A stretch of DNA of 64,000 nt from Angiostrongylus vasorum (Eukaryota; Nematoda; Chromadorea; Rhabditida; Metastrongylidae), in the NCBI GenBank assembly GCA_018806985.1, contig JADANN010000188.1, forward strand, positions 1 through 64,000, written 5' to 3'. The stretch's first letter is position 1, and each line of letters opens with the position of its first letter. Below, in pieces: positions 10,590-22,119 of this stretch. The position numbers were made by a program, and so were the translations under genes. The notes beneath the pieces were generated by a model. That model was not told the origin of the DNA. It ran no database searches and saw only the letters and a program-made list of their open reading frames with translations.

Positions 10590-13110
10590 GCAATTTATTG
10601 GTTGCCCGTTTATTTTCCGTCGAATTTAATGGAAACAAACAAGTTTTCTATCACTTCACAGTGCTTCGGTTTCCAATACGCTGAGTAACGCATTTATTTT
10701 CAAAGTCGCCTGACAACTGTTTTTTCTGCGACTCTCCAGCGTAGTGAGACGCAGAGTCAACCTAGCAGCAATACGCCGTCCAAGTGCCATGACGGGAATG
10801 ACATGATGCTGTCGACTGGTGTGGATACCATACTGGCGAAACAACCACGCGAGATTCACTGCGTGGGTCCCTCGGCCCCACTGAGTCCACAGGAAAATCA
10901 GTCCTGTGGACCAAACAGCCGAAGGGATACATTACATTTCCAAAACGCGGAGCGTTCACGGAGCGCTATAGGGCACGACAACCGCCACGATAAGTCCCTT
11001 AGAGGACACCACCACGGTCAACCCACCCTCGCCCGTCGCTGCACTCATCGGCTCCCCAAGAATAGCAGAGAGTATTCCTGTCATTCCAACACGGGTGCCA
11101 CGAAACTGATATCAAGTGGTCAACGGATGACAGCCATTCGCAAGGGGAACATGTCAACGGAATACACGACCATCCTTCTACTATAAAGGGTCCACCATGA
11201 AAATAATGATAAGCACCGAATCTGACGCTGTCGTCACAACTCCCACCACAGCAAGAGCCGTCGTCATTGCAGTGTGGACCGCTCTTATCGTCCTAGTCAT
11301 TCACCCTGATTCTCACTATCGGTCTTCCTTCAGCAATGCCAAGCAATTTCCAAACATCTTTGAGAATAGGGAATCATTTGTACTGTGAGATTCTGAGATA
11401 TTGCTGCGCAAAAACATGTACAAGCCCCCTTTTTGAAAGTAAGGGATACGAGGGGAGATAATGAACCAGTAGATTTTTGTTACATATCTTTCATCGTGTC
11501 CAGTTGTTTTCGGATAGGTTGATTTGAGCGTTAAGAAATGGAATCCGGTTTTCATCTGGTTTTCCTCCGGTTAATGTTATGTTCTCTTGTACTCTGACTG
11601 TTCACTCAATAACATGGAACATTTGTTCATCTCTTTCTGTGTTGACTAGGTGGAAAAAATGATGACCTATTTAGCCGCAGCAAAGTAGTGTCCGAACATC
11701 GGTTACTGTTGCTTCCACATTAGACATAAATGCAACCACAAGACTTGGCACGAGTAGCATTTCCATTGCCAACACTTTCATTTTTCGCGCAATATTTCCT
11801 GGACCATCTAAGGACGAAGCATTTTAGGCAGACCTTTAGGAGCTGGTGAATCGAGAAGCCATAGATGTTTATTGCTCCCTTTGTGCTGTCCAGGAAGCTC
11901 GAGGATGACTTTAATAACAGGGTCTTTCGACAATAATGGGCGGTAACGTCGAAACACTCCAGCATATACGCGCTATTAAGTAGCTCTTAATGTAGACTAT
12001 TAAGGAAGATTTGGGTGTTTTCGTTAGATGTGCTAGTATGTATATGTTTGAGCAACTAGATGGAAATCGGGTTTAATAAATCAGACCGTGATATCCATAG
12101 GTGCATCTACGCAGCCGGTGATCGGTCTAACAGTGAAGGTTGAGGAATCGGCAAATTCCAGACAATCAGTCTCTAGTAAATTGTGTGTGCTGACAAGTAA
12201 GTACAACATAGGTCATATGGGTAAATCAATTTTAAGTTGCGAAATAACTAATGGTTTTAATCCTGCCGAGCTTGCAACTTTGACGTCTTCGTTGTTCAAC
12301 ATTCGATATTGTGCTTTGAATTCTGTTTCAGATGATGAGCGACAAAGTGAAACATCTTCAAGATATTTTTCCGTTATCTCAACATCTATGTGACGAGAAA
12401 TTACTACAAACTCTCTGTACTTGTCATTAAATGATAGTCTAATGGCTTTTGATTTTATTGGTTCTCGAGCCTGTCGTGTACCACATTTTTGCGTTGCTGC
12501 AAGGTTGGAACTGAATTTCCTCTCACAGATTTTGTGGTGGTGGCTAAGAATTTGGAGAAACTCATCTGAAAATATGCAAAAATTAATATCTACTTTGACG
12601 TTGGAGTCTTGCAGTCTAAGGAACACTCCTCCCGTCGAATTTGATTAAACAAACAAGTTTTCCAGCTCTTCACAGTGCTTCGATTTCCAATGTGCTTAGT
12701 AACGCATCTATTTTCAAGATTACCTGAAAGCTGCTCAGCCTGCCACTCTTCAACGAAGAGAGATGCCGAGCCAAACTATGGTGCAATTCGCCGCACGTTT
12801 CGTTTGCATGCCATGACGACCCAAGTACGCCGTAGCTTGGCACAGGCATCGTGCTGACGAGGCAGCCACGCGAAAGCGAGTGCGTGCGTCCCTGCGGCGA
12901 CCGAGTGCACCAAGAAAATCAGTTTTCTGGACAAAATGGCCGAAGGGATACAATGGTCACAGTCAGGCGGTGGCGAACGTTCCCCGAGTCGACCACATCG
13001 CCGGTGGAAACCTTGGAATGACTCGGAAGGGTTCGCAAAACAGGGGGTACATTATACGTGGAACAATAGCAAAAAACGATGGACAATAGTAGATCTCCTA
13101 AACTACCTCA
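10590..13110 (-). pseudogene. Decayed Penelope-like element with two leader copies
   Basis: Read on the minus strand. A leader block at 12630-13110 precedes a decayed PLE reading frame (12626 to about 11390). Its N-terminal part (12626-12213) aligns by eye with the 15818-16141 segment of the better PLE: SDEFLQIL, RLSFNDKYREFVVI and DVSLCRSSSE correspond to SDEILRIL, RLSISDKGGEFVVI and DVSLYRASSE. The RT core is badly decayed (MLECFDVT near 11960 retains motif A). A remnant of the region after the RT core is at 11316-11555. Then a second, longer leader (11380-10590) follows in the same orientation, suggesting head-to-tail PLE copies. No intact catalytic core remains. Confidence 0.65.
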
Positions 13111-13299
13111 GGATATGGTTTGATAAATGAAACCTATGTTGGACGCATGAAATATTCTACTCTGAGAATTAAGGACAGGATTGCGGCAGGTTGCATACGA
13201 GGCTGATTGCAGTCGTAATGAAGGCCGACACCATTCATTTTTCATCTGGAAGCCCTCTCTACGAAATCTGATGCCTAAGTCCATTAGTGGGAAACATTA

Positions 13300-13825
13300 T
13301 GACTAAAGTGACCATTTCACCACTAAGCAAATCCACTTCCTCAAATCCAAGCTCCGGTGTCGCACAGCCAGCTGGCTCGAAACATTGACGGGATATGAGG
13401 CTAAAGAAGTTTTAACGAATAAACAGTGCAAAGTTGGTTTGAGTAATTTCTTTATGTCGCATTCGCCCATAAAGGTGAGGGAGGTAACGAACGTGATTCC
13501 GCTACTGGTGACGATGATTTGAAGAATTTGTTTAAAGAATATGTTTGGACGACATTTCAAAAACGTTCAACAGAACTAGATGTAAACATCTCAATCTCAA
13601 CCCTTTCAGAGCACCTGAAGAAGCTTTCGAAGGCGGAAAAGCTCGAGGAGAGGACTTCGTGTGAACTGACTGAAAGCGAAAGAAATCGACGTTTTCAGGT
13701 GTTGGACGCGTTCGTTCTACAAAATCACCGACCTCTTCTTCAATCAGATACAAAGCCGAGGCCCAAACTGCCTTCGAGGACATCATTATCACTGGAAATT
13801 CAGGATGTTGTGCAACCGTTTAAGC
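13300..13825 (+). pseudogene. mariner-family transposase fragment
   Basis: An open frame from 13519 to 13836 encodes the end of the helix-turn-helix region and the linker of a mariner transposase: DVNISISTLSEHLKKL followed by KAEKLEERTSCELTESE and RNRRFQVLDAFVLQN. The usual mariner linker motif WVPHEL is altered to RTSCEL. Upstream, 13360-13515 encodes pieces of the first DNA-binding half in other frames (DDDLKNLFKEYVW). The catalytic DD34D region is not recognisable and the coding sequence is frameshifted, so this is a dead fragment. It ends where the left PLE direct repeat begins at 13826. Confidence 0.65.
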
Positions 13826-13982
13826 ACATCCCTTGATAACTCAAAAGACCGACTTTCTATAAACCTCGGCATAGATAAGTGATATATTTATTTGTATGAT
13901 CTTATAAACCGATCTTCTTTAGCTGACGCGAGGTTGGTATAGGTCTTCGTTGTCGTTGTCGTTGTTGTTGGTGTTGTTGGTC
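13826..13982. repeat. Left 157-bp direct repeat flanking PLE-1
   Basis: Nearly identical to 16834-16990 in the same orientation: both begin ACATC, contain TCAAAAGACCGACTTTCTAT and CTCGGCATAG, and end in a GTT-rich tract with TTGTCGTTGTCGTTG. PLEs are known for such pseudo-LTRs. A diverged start of the repeat recurs at 20600 and 59166. Confidence 0.75.
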
Positions 13983-16833
13983 GATGGCTGACGTTTCGGC
14001 GATTTCGCCTTACTCAGAGCCTGGACGTATTTCATATTAGAATACTTTAATTATTCGGTGGAAAAGGCTAAAGTGTTAATGAAGATCAAAGTTTTAAATA
14101 GACGGTGGGTTAGGATGCCACGGTCAAACTGAAAGGCTACTCACCGTGATGTAACGAGTGGGACTTGGCCTACGCGTTGTTCACGTGGGGTCGCGAGCAC
14201 TACACCCCGGGGTCAAAATATCATTTTTGAGATAGGGCGCCAGGTCACGTGTAGTAGTGAGGCATTCGTCTTTCCGGTTCATCTTTGGATTTTTGAAATT
14301 TATCCAAAACGCCTCAAGAGTTTTGCGCGTTTTCGATTCCTACGCTAGTATCCGCATGATCGCTTCAAAATCATCGCCATTGTGCTTTTGTGCCCTATGC
14401 GTACCTAAAGGAGTGTTTTGACGAATGTTAACTTTCCCATCTAGATGTTCTTTTATGCGGATACAAAGTGGTCGACCCGTTTCCCTAATATATTCCTCAC
14501 CGCATGCGTTACATGAGATCAAGCATATTATAGATGAACTCATGCAATCCTCTTCTCTTCCGTTAGGACATATCATACAGTTTTCTGAGCTGCACAAACG
14601 ATCATAGAGATGGTTGCGAACTAACTGACGGCGTAGGGTATTGGGTGCGATGTCAATAATCGTTACATAACTTTCAAGATCACTTTTTTCTTAAGCATCT
14701 CTTAATAGCGCAACTTACATCATTTGATATCAAGGGTAGCTTAAAAGGGATCTTACTTACTTCCGAAACATTATTTTGAGGAACTATCCCACGTTTTTGT
14801 CTAACCCGAGTGGCTTCTACGTCGTAGCCATTGCAAATGGCAATTTTTTCGTGCCAGGTTTCGCGATTTCTTCCTTTCCTCTTCTCCTGTGCACACATTT
14901 TTAGCCGTACGGTACATGTTTTTTGATAAGTGCTTTTTTCATGTGTGAAGGATGAGAGGAGAGGTAGTGAACTAGTATGTTCTTACTACTTGGCTTACGA
15001 TACCATTTTGTTACATAGCCACTTTCTGAGAGCTTTATTTGGATGTTTAGGAATGGAAGCCAGTTTTCGGTTGGTTTTTCTTGTGTAAATTTTATATACT
15101 CTGACTGTCGGTTTAACAATTCAAAACACTCATTCATCTGGTCTTGTGTGGAACAGACGATGAAGCAGTCGTCTATGTATCGACAGTAGAATAAGGGTCG
15201 GTGGTCGAGAACTGGAGCTTCCACCTTAGACATGAAAGCGACGGCAAGGCTTGGTGCTAAACGCTGTCCCATGGACAACCCTCTAATTTGTGCAAAATAT
15301 TTTCCAGACCACCTGAAGATTGAACAACTAAGACACTGTTTTAAGAGAATCATTAGTTGCCCAATCGACAAGCCGTACATTTTTATTTTCTTTTCGTGCT
15401 CTACCAGCAACTCGAGAATGGCTTGCATTGCGGAGTCATTCGACACGTCGGTATAAAGTGAAGTAACATCGAATGATTCCATTACATGCGTGCAGTTTGG
15501 TTGCGCGCACCGTAGGTGGTCTAGAAATATTTTGGTGTTAGGTAAATGGGTTAGAATGAATCTTAGCAACTGGGTCAGGATAACATTTAGGAACCACGTT
15601 ATTCTATCCGTTGGCCCGCCTATACAACTGATGATAGGTCTAATTTTAAATGATGATGGGTTCGTTGATGTAATATCATCAGTTGAAGTAAGCTTATGTG
15701 TTTTAATAAGCAAGTAAAGGACAGGGCAAATTGGATGATCGTTTTTAAGTCCAGAAATAACTGAAGGCTCTAAACCTGCGGCCCTTGCCGTGTTGACCCA
15801 TTCTAATTTAATTTCCGCTATTGATTTCTATATTCCTTTTCAGAGGATGCTCGATAGAGAGAAACATCATTGAGATGCTCCTCTCTTATCCTAATATCCA
15901 AATGACTAGGAATAACTACAAATTCTCCACCTTTATCACTAATAGAAAGTCTAACAGATTTTGAATTCAAGAGCTCTCCAACCTGGCGCATACCACATTT
16001 TTTGTTGGTGTGTGAGGTTAAGAGCTTATTTTTTCTTTTTTGGTAGTGATTAAGTATGCGGAGAATTTCGTCAGAAAATAAACGAAATGTAGGATCAATA
16101 TTGCTATTTGGTAGCTCTTGTTTTAAAGAAGGTTCGGGCAAAAGGTTTTGGAGGTAGTTCCCACCTTGGTACTACTTTACCTAACCTTTCTAGCCTTACC
16201 CCGTAGTTGATTTTGAAGTTCATGCATCCTACACGTGATCCTGCGCAGGATTGGTTTAGAAATGGGTTGACTAGGCGCGAAACTCGGACCCTAATTTTAA
16301 CAGTGAACGCGCATTTTCCGGAAGCATTGTGCCTCCTAGCACAGTAACTCTGGATGTTCTTGGTGCGCAGTCTATTTCATAGATTTTACTTGCAACTTGA
16401 CCAGCGGTGGTCCTTTGATTTGACCTTTTTGAGCGGCGTGATAGATCTTCAAACTTTTTCCTTAACTTGCTCTTAATATCACACCGAATCTTTTCGCACA
16501 CCGATTTAGACCCAGCTACTATTTTCTCCCAAAGATTCCTCTCCAAATGCTGAGCACAATGGTTTTATTTGTACACACATTTGTTTAACAGTGAAAACAT
16601 TTCGTTTTTTGTGCACCGCAATGAAATGCGTAGCAGTTTTACTTCGATGCTCAGCATTTGTTGAGAGCTCTCTGGTAAGCCGCATACTTCGTATATTTTC
16701 CTACGCTTTATAAAGTTAGGAATAATTCGATGTTTTTAAGCAGCGGCGTAGAAAGTGGGTCTTTTGTCGCATTAAGACGATTTTCTCTCTTAATGACAAT
16801 ACGTCTCTTACAAGTCGGAAATGCTTCGCCGGA
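13983..16833 (-). mobile_element. Penelope-like element PLE-1, RT and GIY-YIG
   Basis: A nearly complete PLE on the minus strand. An N-terminal region (16546-15818) leads into a 270-residue reverse transcriptase frame (15713-14901) with the PLE motifs FKIRPIISCIGGP, motif A ESFDVTSLYTDV, GLSMGQRLAPSLA and motif C YIDD, so both RT aspartate positions look intact. A connector (14898-14680) leads to a GIY-YIG endonuclease (14597-14340) with cysteine pairs CMIC and CNAC, then EEYIRETGRPL and RIKEH; the usual G of YIGETGR is R. The conserved tail LEAFWI continues to about 14285. Frame changes near 15.8, 14.9 and 14.6 kb break it into at least four frames, so it is probably inactive although well preserved. 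The 3' untranslated part holds the terminal motif at 13993-14017. Confidence 0.85.
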
Positions 16834-17030
16834 ACATCTCTTAATAACTCAAAAGACCGACTTTCTATAAACCTCGGCATAGTTAGTTGATATATTTATT
16901 TGTATGATCTTATAAACTGATCTTCTTTAGCTGATGCGAGGTTGGTAAAGGTCTTCGTTGTCGTTGTCGTTGTTATTGGTGTTATTGGTCTTGGCTCTGA
17001 GGAAGACGAAATCACCGAAACGTCCCCTGT
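16834..17030. repeat. Right direct repeat of PLE-1 and inverted motif
   Basis: 16834-16990 repeats 13826-13982. Immediately after the shared end, 16991-17030 carries the PLE terminal motif in plus orientation (CTGAGGA, 13 bases, GAAACGTCC), whereas at the left repeat the adjoining motif is in minus orientation. The two repeat copies therefore agree in direction but their adjoining motifs are opposed. Confidence 0.65.
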
Positions 17031-17456
17031 AAATGATATAGAATTGTTCTTGATGGTGACGTGCTGATATTCACAGTGGCTGTTCCTGTTGGGAACAAAT
17101 TCTTTACTCTCATGCAGCTTGTCACTCTTGTTTGAGCTTTTGTTGTTTACGATTAGCAAACTATTTATGACACGCATTGACCAGTCTCGAATTATCAAGG
17201 CACAGTGTGCAGACATTCCAAATGACAACAGTTGATCTGCAATAATTTACCAGTTGCAATTAAACAAGGAATAAAATAACACCGCAAGTGGCGTTAATCT
17301 TTCTCATAGGGATAAGCCGCGTATTCGACTTAATCACTGTACAGATAATTTTGGCTTACACCATCAGTTGCAATACCGATGTATAGCATCAATGTTGACT
17401 TTCTATTTACTGCCTTTTACAAGTTTTCACGAGGGCATTATTTGTGAATCAACCAC

Positions 17457-18238
17457 AATTATGCTGAGATATTTGCAAAACTCCTGATTGCAGGTGTCTG
17501 CGATAGGGAATGAACGCGCTATTGTCCTTTCCGGAGAGTGAAGCGTTTCCCAACACACTAGGCTGGTCCCTCGTTTCGCCTGTCTCTCAGCTAATTCTAT
17601 CGATCTTTACCATCAGCAATCACCTGTCAGCGGGATTGATCTGGGGAACAAATCGGCAACGAACCCAGTTAAGCTGAAGCTGTAGTTATTATTACAATTT
17701 TAGCTTATTATTTACTGCCTACTCTTTTTAATGGCAGGGTATATTGCGAAATATAACTTCAGTGGGCAGAGATCGATAGAACTAGCTGAGAGACAGGCGA
17801 AACAAAGGACCCGCAAGGTGTGGTGGTGAACGCGTTGCTCCCCGGAAAGGACAAAAGCGCGTTCGTTCCCCACCGCAGACACCTGCGGTCCGAAGTTTTG
17901 CAAATATCTCAGCATTACAGAAAGTTATATTTCGCAACATACCCTACCGTTAAAAAAGAACAGGCAGTAGATAAAAAGGTTAAGATTGTAATTATAACTG
18001 TAGCCTCAGCTTAACTGGGTTCAATACCGATTTGGGCTTCCCAGATCAATCCCGTTGACGGATGATTGCTGATGGCAAAAGATTGATAGAACTAGCTGAG
18101 AGACAGGCGAAACAAAGGACCCGCATTGTGTGGTGATGAATGCGTTATTCACCGGAAAGGACAAAAAGCGCGTTCGTTCCCCACCGCAGACACCTGCGGT
18201 CCGAAGTTTTGAAAATATCTCAGCATCATTATAGTGTC
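17457..18238. mobile_element. Cluster of three SINE-B copies, inverted and tandem
   Basis: 17457-17760 is a minus-orientation SINE-B (it begins ATGCTGAGATATTTGC and ends GGGTATATTGCGAAATATAA). 17761-17978 is a plus-orientation copy lacking the head, and 17979-18238 a further plus copy lacking the tail. Together they form a large imperfect inverted repeat around 17760. Internal marks shared by all three are TAGCTGAGAGACAGGCGAAA, CGGAAAGGACAAA or their complements. The tail part reads AGGCAGTAGATAAAAA. Confidence 0.7.
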
Positions 18239-18386
18239 AATGTTTTTATCCATATGAAAAGGTCTGGTACTTAATTCCCTACACTAAACGGATGAGAGGC
18301 TTGGTTATCCTGAAGTACAGCTAGAATCAACAAATAGGTGTATCGCAGGGCACGTGTTACCGTTTCCGCACTGGCATGCCTGAGTA

Positions 18387-18675
18387 AGGGGCGCGTGTAG
18401 CGCAGTGGTCGGAGGCGGCCACCAGCAACACACACGTAGAATCGATCCGACCGCCCATGGCCTACCAAGCTTTCCATCACTCTGGGGTCGGCAAATTGGT
18501 AGCAGACTTGTCTAGGAGGATAGCAGTTCTAGTTCTTCGCATCGGTTGACACCTCGAGTCTTTGTATAAGCAGGATATGCATTCAATCACCTCCGACGAT
18601 GTTTAGTGAAGCCGAGTGCATCGCGTATCCCAAAGGGATTGAGCAACGCTGAGAGCTTTATTCTTTTTATTTTAT
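18387..18675 (+). mobile_element. SINE-A
   Basis: Head GGCGCGTGTAGCGCAGTGGT (box A-like) and AGAATCGATCCG (box B-like), then GGGGTCGGCAAATTGGTA, the shared core, and a tail GAGAGCTTTATTC followed by a T-rich run. Essentially full length. Confidence 0.75.
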
Positions 18676-18934
18676 CCTCTATGCATATAGAATAAATTCC
18701 ACCAATGCCTGTGGCATTTACTAGAAGGTTCTGAATCCTTTCCTTTAACGATTCAGTTAAGCTTCCAGATAAACATATTTTCTCTTAATTGAATTGTATT
18801 TGTGTGATATTGCCTTCTTGCTCCTCATTCCACTTCACCACTTCGTTAAGAAATCTCCCATATATCAATTTACTTCTTCTTTATATTGCCGTTGATTATT
18901 GTTGCTGTTGTTGTATAGCACTGTTTTTTTTCAC

Positions 18935-19100
18935 ATCCGCCGTCTTCACATATACTGTGCGGATCACCAGAGCACTACCATTCGATTCATTTTCTCGCAT
19001 TAAGGTGTTCAGATTCCTGTGGCAATTCGACTATTACGTGCAGATAATTGATATTCTTACAAATGTCGTTGAATACTGGCCGCGTCGGTTCTTATTCTCT
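18935..19100 (-). mobile_element. SINE-C fragment
   Basis: In plus text the fragment reads GTCTTCACATATACTGTGCG and later CTCGCATTAAGG, matching the 3' half of SINE-C at 27130 and 44430. The tRNA-like head is missing. Confidence 0.5.
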
Positions 19101-20630
19101 AAAATCCAATCCTGAAACAGCCGTGCAAGGGCGGCCCTAGGTTTTGTGTTTCACAGGGAGTTTCCCCGTACAAGAGTGAGACCAATTCCCCCTGCTCTGG
19201 AGCGATGGAAGTTTTGTTGGCTTAAGACAAGACAGATCCATGCTCTTGAACATATTCGACGGTATCAATACTGAAGGTCAACTACCTAGTTTTTACCCTT
19301 GAACTATGTCATCAATTAAAGCTTTGTTTGACAGACCAGAGGAAGACAAGCAAGCACTAGCTAACTAACCTATAAATCTAGAACCTGTGGGGTGAACGCT
19401 TAAAACTCTGCGGTAAACAACCGCGGAAAAACCGTGCTCGCTGAATTTAAGATGGACTTCTACTTCTAGTGCTGGAAACAAGAGTATTTTCACACTATTG
19501 GCATCTAATTTCCTTTCATAAGGTGCTGGCACTGGGCCGAAAAATGGAGACGAAGAAGGATGCTGCAATGTGGCATAAGGGTGCTACGATTCTAATACAC
19601 CAAAAAACATGTTAAGTAGTTGGGGGATTAGATGTAGTCACTGCAGGAAAAAGTAGTATAGACTGCTTAAGCACTCATTGTAAAAAGCGTTCAAACGTTG
19701 TGAAATCCTTAGTTTAGACAAAGAACTTAACGAGTCAAAGAACGTTGTAATTACCAAAAAACCCACCACTCGGGAGAAGACACCTCAATCTTCTGTCGGC
19801 TGATTATGGCGAAAAGGTGTTTCTAGGTGCCCATCTGCATTGTTCTAGTGCACCACAAGTGTCTCAGCACCTTCTTCACCACAAGAATGTATATGTTGGG
19901 TACTCCTTCTAGAACGCTTCCCGCCGCCTAATGAACATTTGTGAAAAAGGAATTTTTGCAATTAACCAAATCTAAAGAACAGTGTTTCACGCGCCACGCT
20001 TAGCAAAAATATCTGCGTGAGAAGAAAAAAGAACATTACTTCCACTTACTTTGTAGTGTTTAACCTTTTGGGAACATGATGATAAACTGTGAGAAGTGCT
20101 CTTATGTGTTAGACCAATGGCGCGCTGTGAGTGTGCCCCACAAATAGGTTCTCAAGGTTTCGACGTTTTATTTGGAAGAGAACTAGCTTGAATTTTACTG
20201 ATGTGCAAATTTAGGACATTGCTGCTGAGGTACAGAGAAGGAGGTCACAAGCATCTCGCTTCCATCTAACGACCATTTCACAATTCATGAGCAATGGTGA
20301 CAAACTTATGCATGGATCTTCATTCGTTACAAATTCAAGCCATTCAATCACCCAAACTTTTACTTTATATAGAAGCCAAGAAATTAAAAAATGCACGGGA
20401 AAACCATGTTTATCCTCCGCTAAATAGTTTAAAGTTTACCTTTGAGACCCTCAATTGTGAACTCTATATTTCGCATTTGTGATAGCCTTATGAAATTTCG
20501 TTGTGTATCAGTTAATGAGCTAGGGAATTTTTTTAAACTGGTTATATTGCGTACTGCTTTAACGTTCGACGATTTCGAACCATTTGGTTTCTCAGGATCG
20601 ACTTTCTATTAACCTCGGCATTGGAATATG
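19101..20630. other. No gene recognised
   Basis: AT-rich, with short overlapping frames only. At 20600-20625 there is a short match to the PLE repeat start (GACTTTCTATTAACCTCGGC), immediately before the palindrome. Confidence 0.45.
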
Positions 20631-20800
20631 AATGCGTCGTTTTCTTGTTCAGCAATCGCGAGGTTGTTAAACAGCATACATTTACTTCCATAGAAAAAAC
20701 ACAATACAATACAACGTTGTATTGTATTGTGTTTTTTCTATGGAAGTAAATGTATGCTGTTTAACAACCTCGCGATTGCTGAACAAGAAAACGACGCATT
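20631..20800. repeat. Perfect 170-bp palindrome without spacer
   Basis: Bases 20631-20715 are followed directly by their exact reverse complement at 20716-20800 (85 of 85 positions by my reading). The centre is ACAAC/GTTGT. The left arm follows a PLE-like sequence ending in AACCTCGGCATTGG. As single-stranded DNA or RNA it would form one unbroken 85-bp hairpin. Confidence 0.95.
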
Positions 20801-22119
20801 TGATTTCTATTAGATCCAATTCGAGCGTATGCCTTAGAAGGTGGTAATATGGCTTCTTAGTCAATTATGCGCCCCATGTGGGTGAAGTATCGTGCTAATC
20901 ACCGAACGAAAGAGGTTTTGTGCTAGCCGTCGACACTCCATTCGCCTTCGAATGCTGCCAGCACTTACTAGTTTGAGGGTCTGATAGATTATGAATCAGT
21001 CTGAGAAGTGCGGCCCAAATTGGATAGTAAAGGGGAACGTATTGATTTGAGGTGTGTTTCGAGGAAGTAGCATAGCTGAAACTGGCAGAGCCGGCCCATT
21101 ATCTGGCGGCGCGAGTTCTGAGCTGTTCCTGTTAGCTCCAGCCACCCACCCTACAAAAAAGCGCCACATCCTTCCTCTGGTATCATCAATTTCATTGTTG
21201 TTTCTCACTTTCATATTGTTTCACTACAGCCGACAAAGCAAAAAAAATCTCTGGTCTCGTATAAAAAGTTATATCAATAACAAATATTCCATCCCAATTG
21301 TTATTCCTATGAGCGAGTTTTTTTTAATTCGCGCTCATTGTTAGTGAACTTAAGTGCTGACATGTAAGAAAAAAACCATGATTTATTGCAGTAGTTTTTT
21401 ACTAGAACCTCTTTTACCAGAACTAAAGCCAAAAAAATACGAGAACGTATCCTATTAGCGAAACGAAGTTTGCAAAGCAGAGTAAAATACATTTCATGAA
21501 ACAGAATAAAGCACTGCGTAAGAAATTTCGCCTCAAGGGCGTCCACACCTTGCTATAATCTCGATTGGCGAATCTTTCAGCGATCTCAACCCTAGTGGAA
21601 ATACAAGTTGCCAAAGCAATGAATTTGTAGACTGGGAACAGTGTTTTGTAGTACTAAATGATATCCTCCTGAAATTCTCTGGTTTTCTTGAACAGCTAAT
21701 TAAAAATACAGGAAGGCCACCAAGGTCATCGTTTCGAATAGTTACATTCATGGATACATAACAATATGTTAAACATGAAATGTTGCATTTGTGTCGTGAA
21801 AACACTTCATTTTACATACTATTTTTTAAAAGATAACTCTAAAGAATATACGCTTTTCAGAGGGTTTTATACTATTTCACACTCTTTTTTTTACTACATC
21901 TTGGGTTTCGCTTTGCTCCTAATGTACCGCTTTATTCGATTTTTTAACCTTAGATATGTTTCATTAGTGTTTTCATCAATGTGTTCGCTATCGCTCGTTT
22001 TTTTTTGTGGTCACTGTAGGAGGTGCAACTTAATTTAACCCGATATTCGGAGAAAGAGGAGATATTCAGAACAAGGAAATAACGAAAATCAGAAAGCATA
22101 ACAGATGAATTCACCTCAG
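20801..22119. other. No gene recognised; possible 5' part of the next gene
   Basis: Mostly AT-rich. A possible exon start after an acceptor CACTGTAG at 22019 (EVQLNLTRYSEKEE) has no donor before its stop, so I do not call it. Confidence 0.35.
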
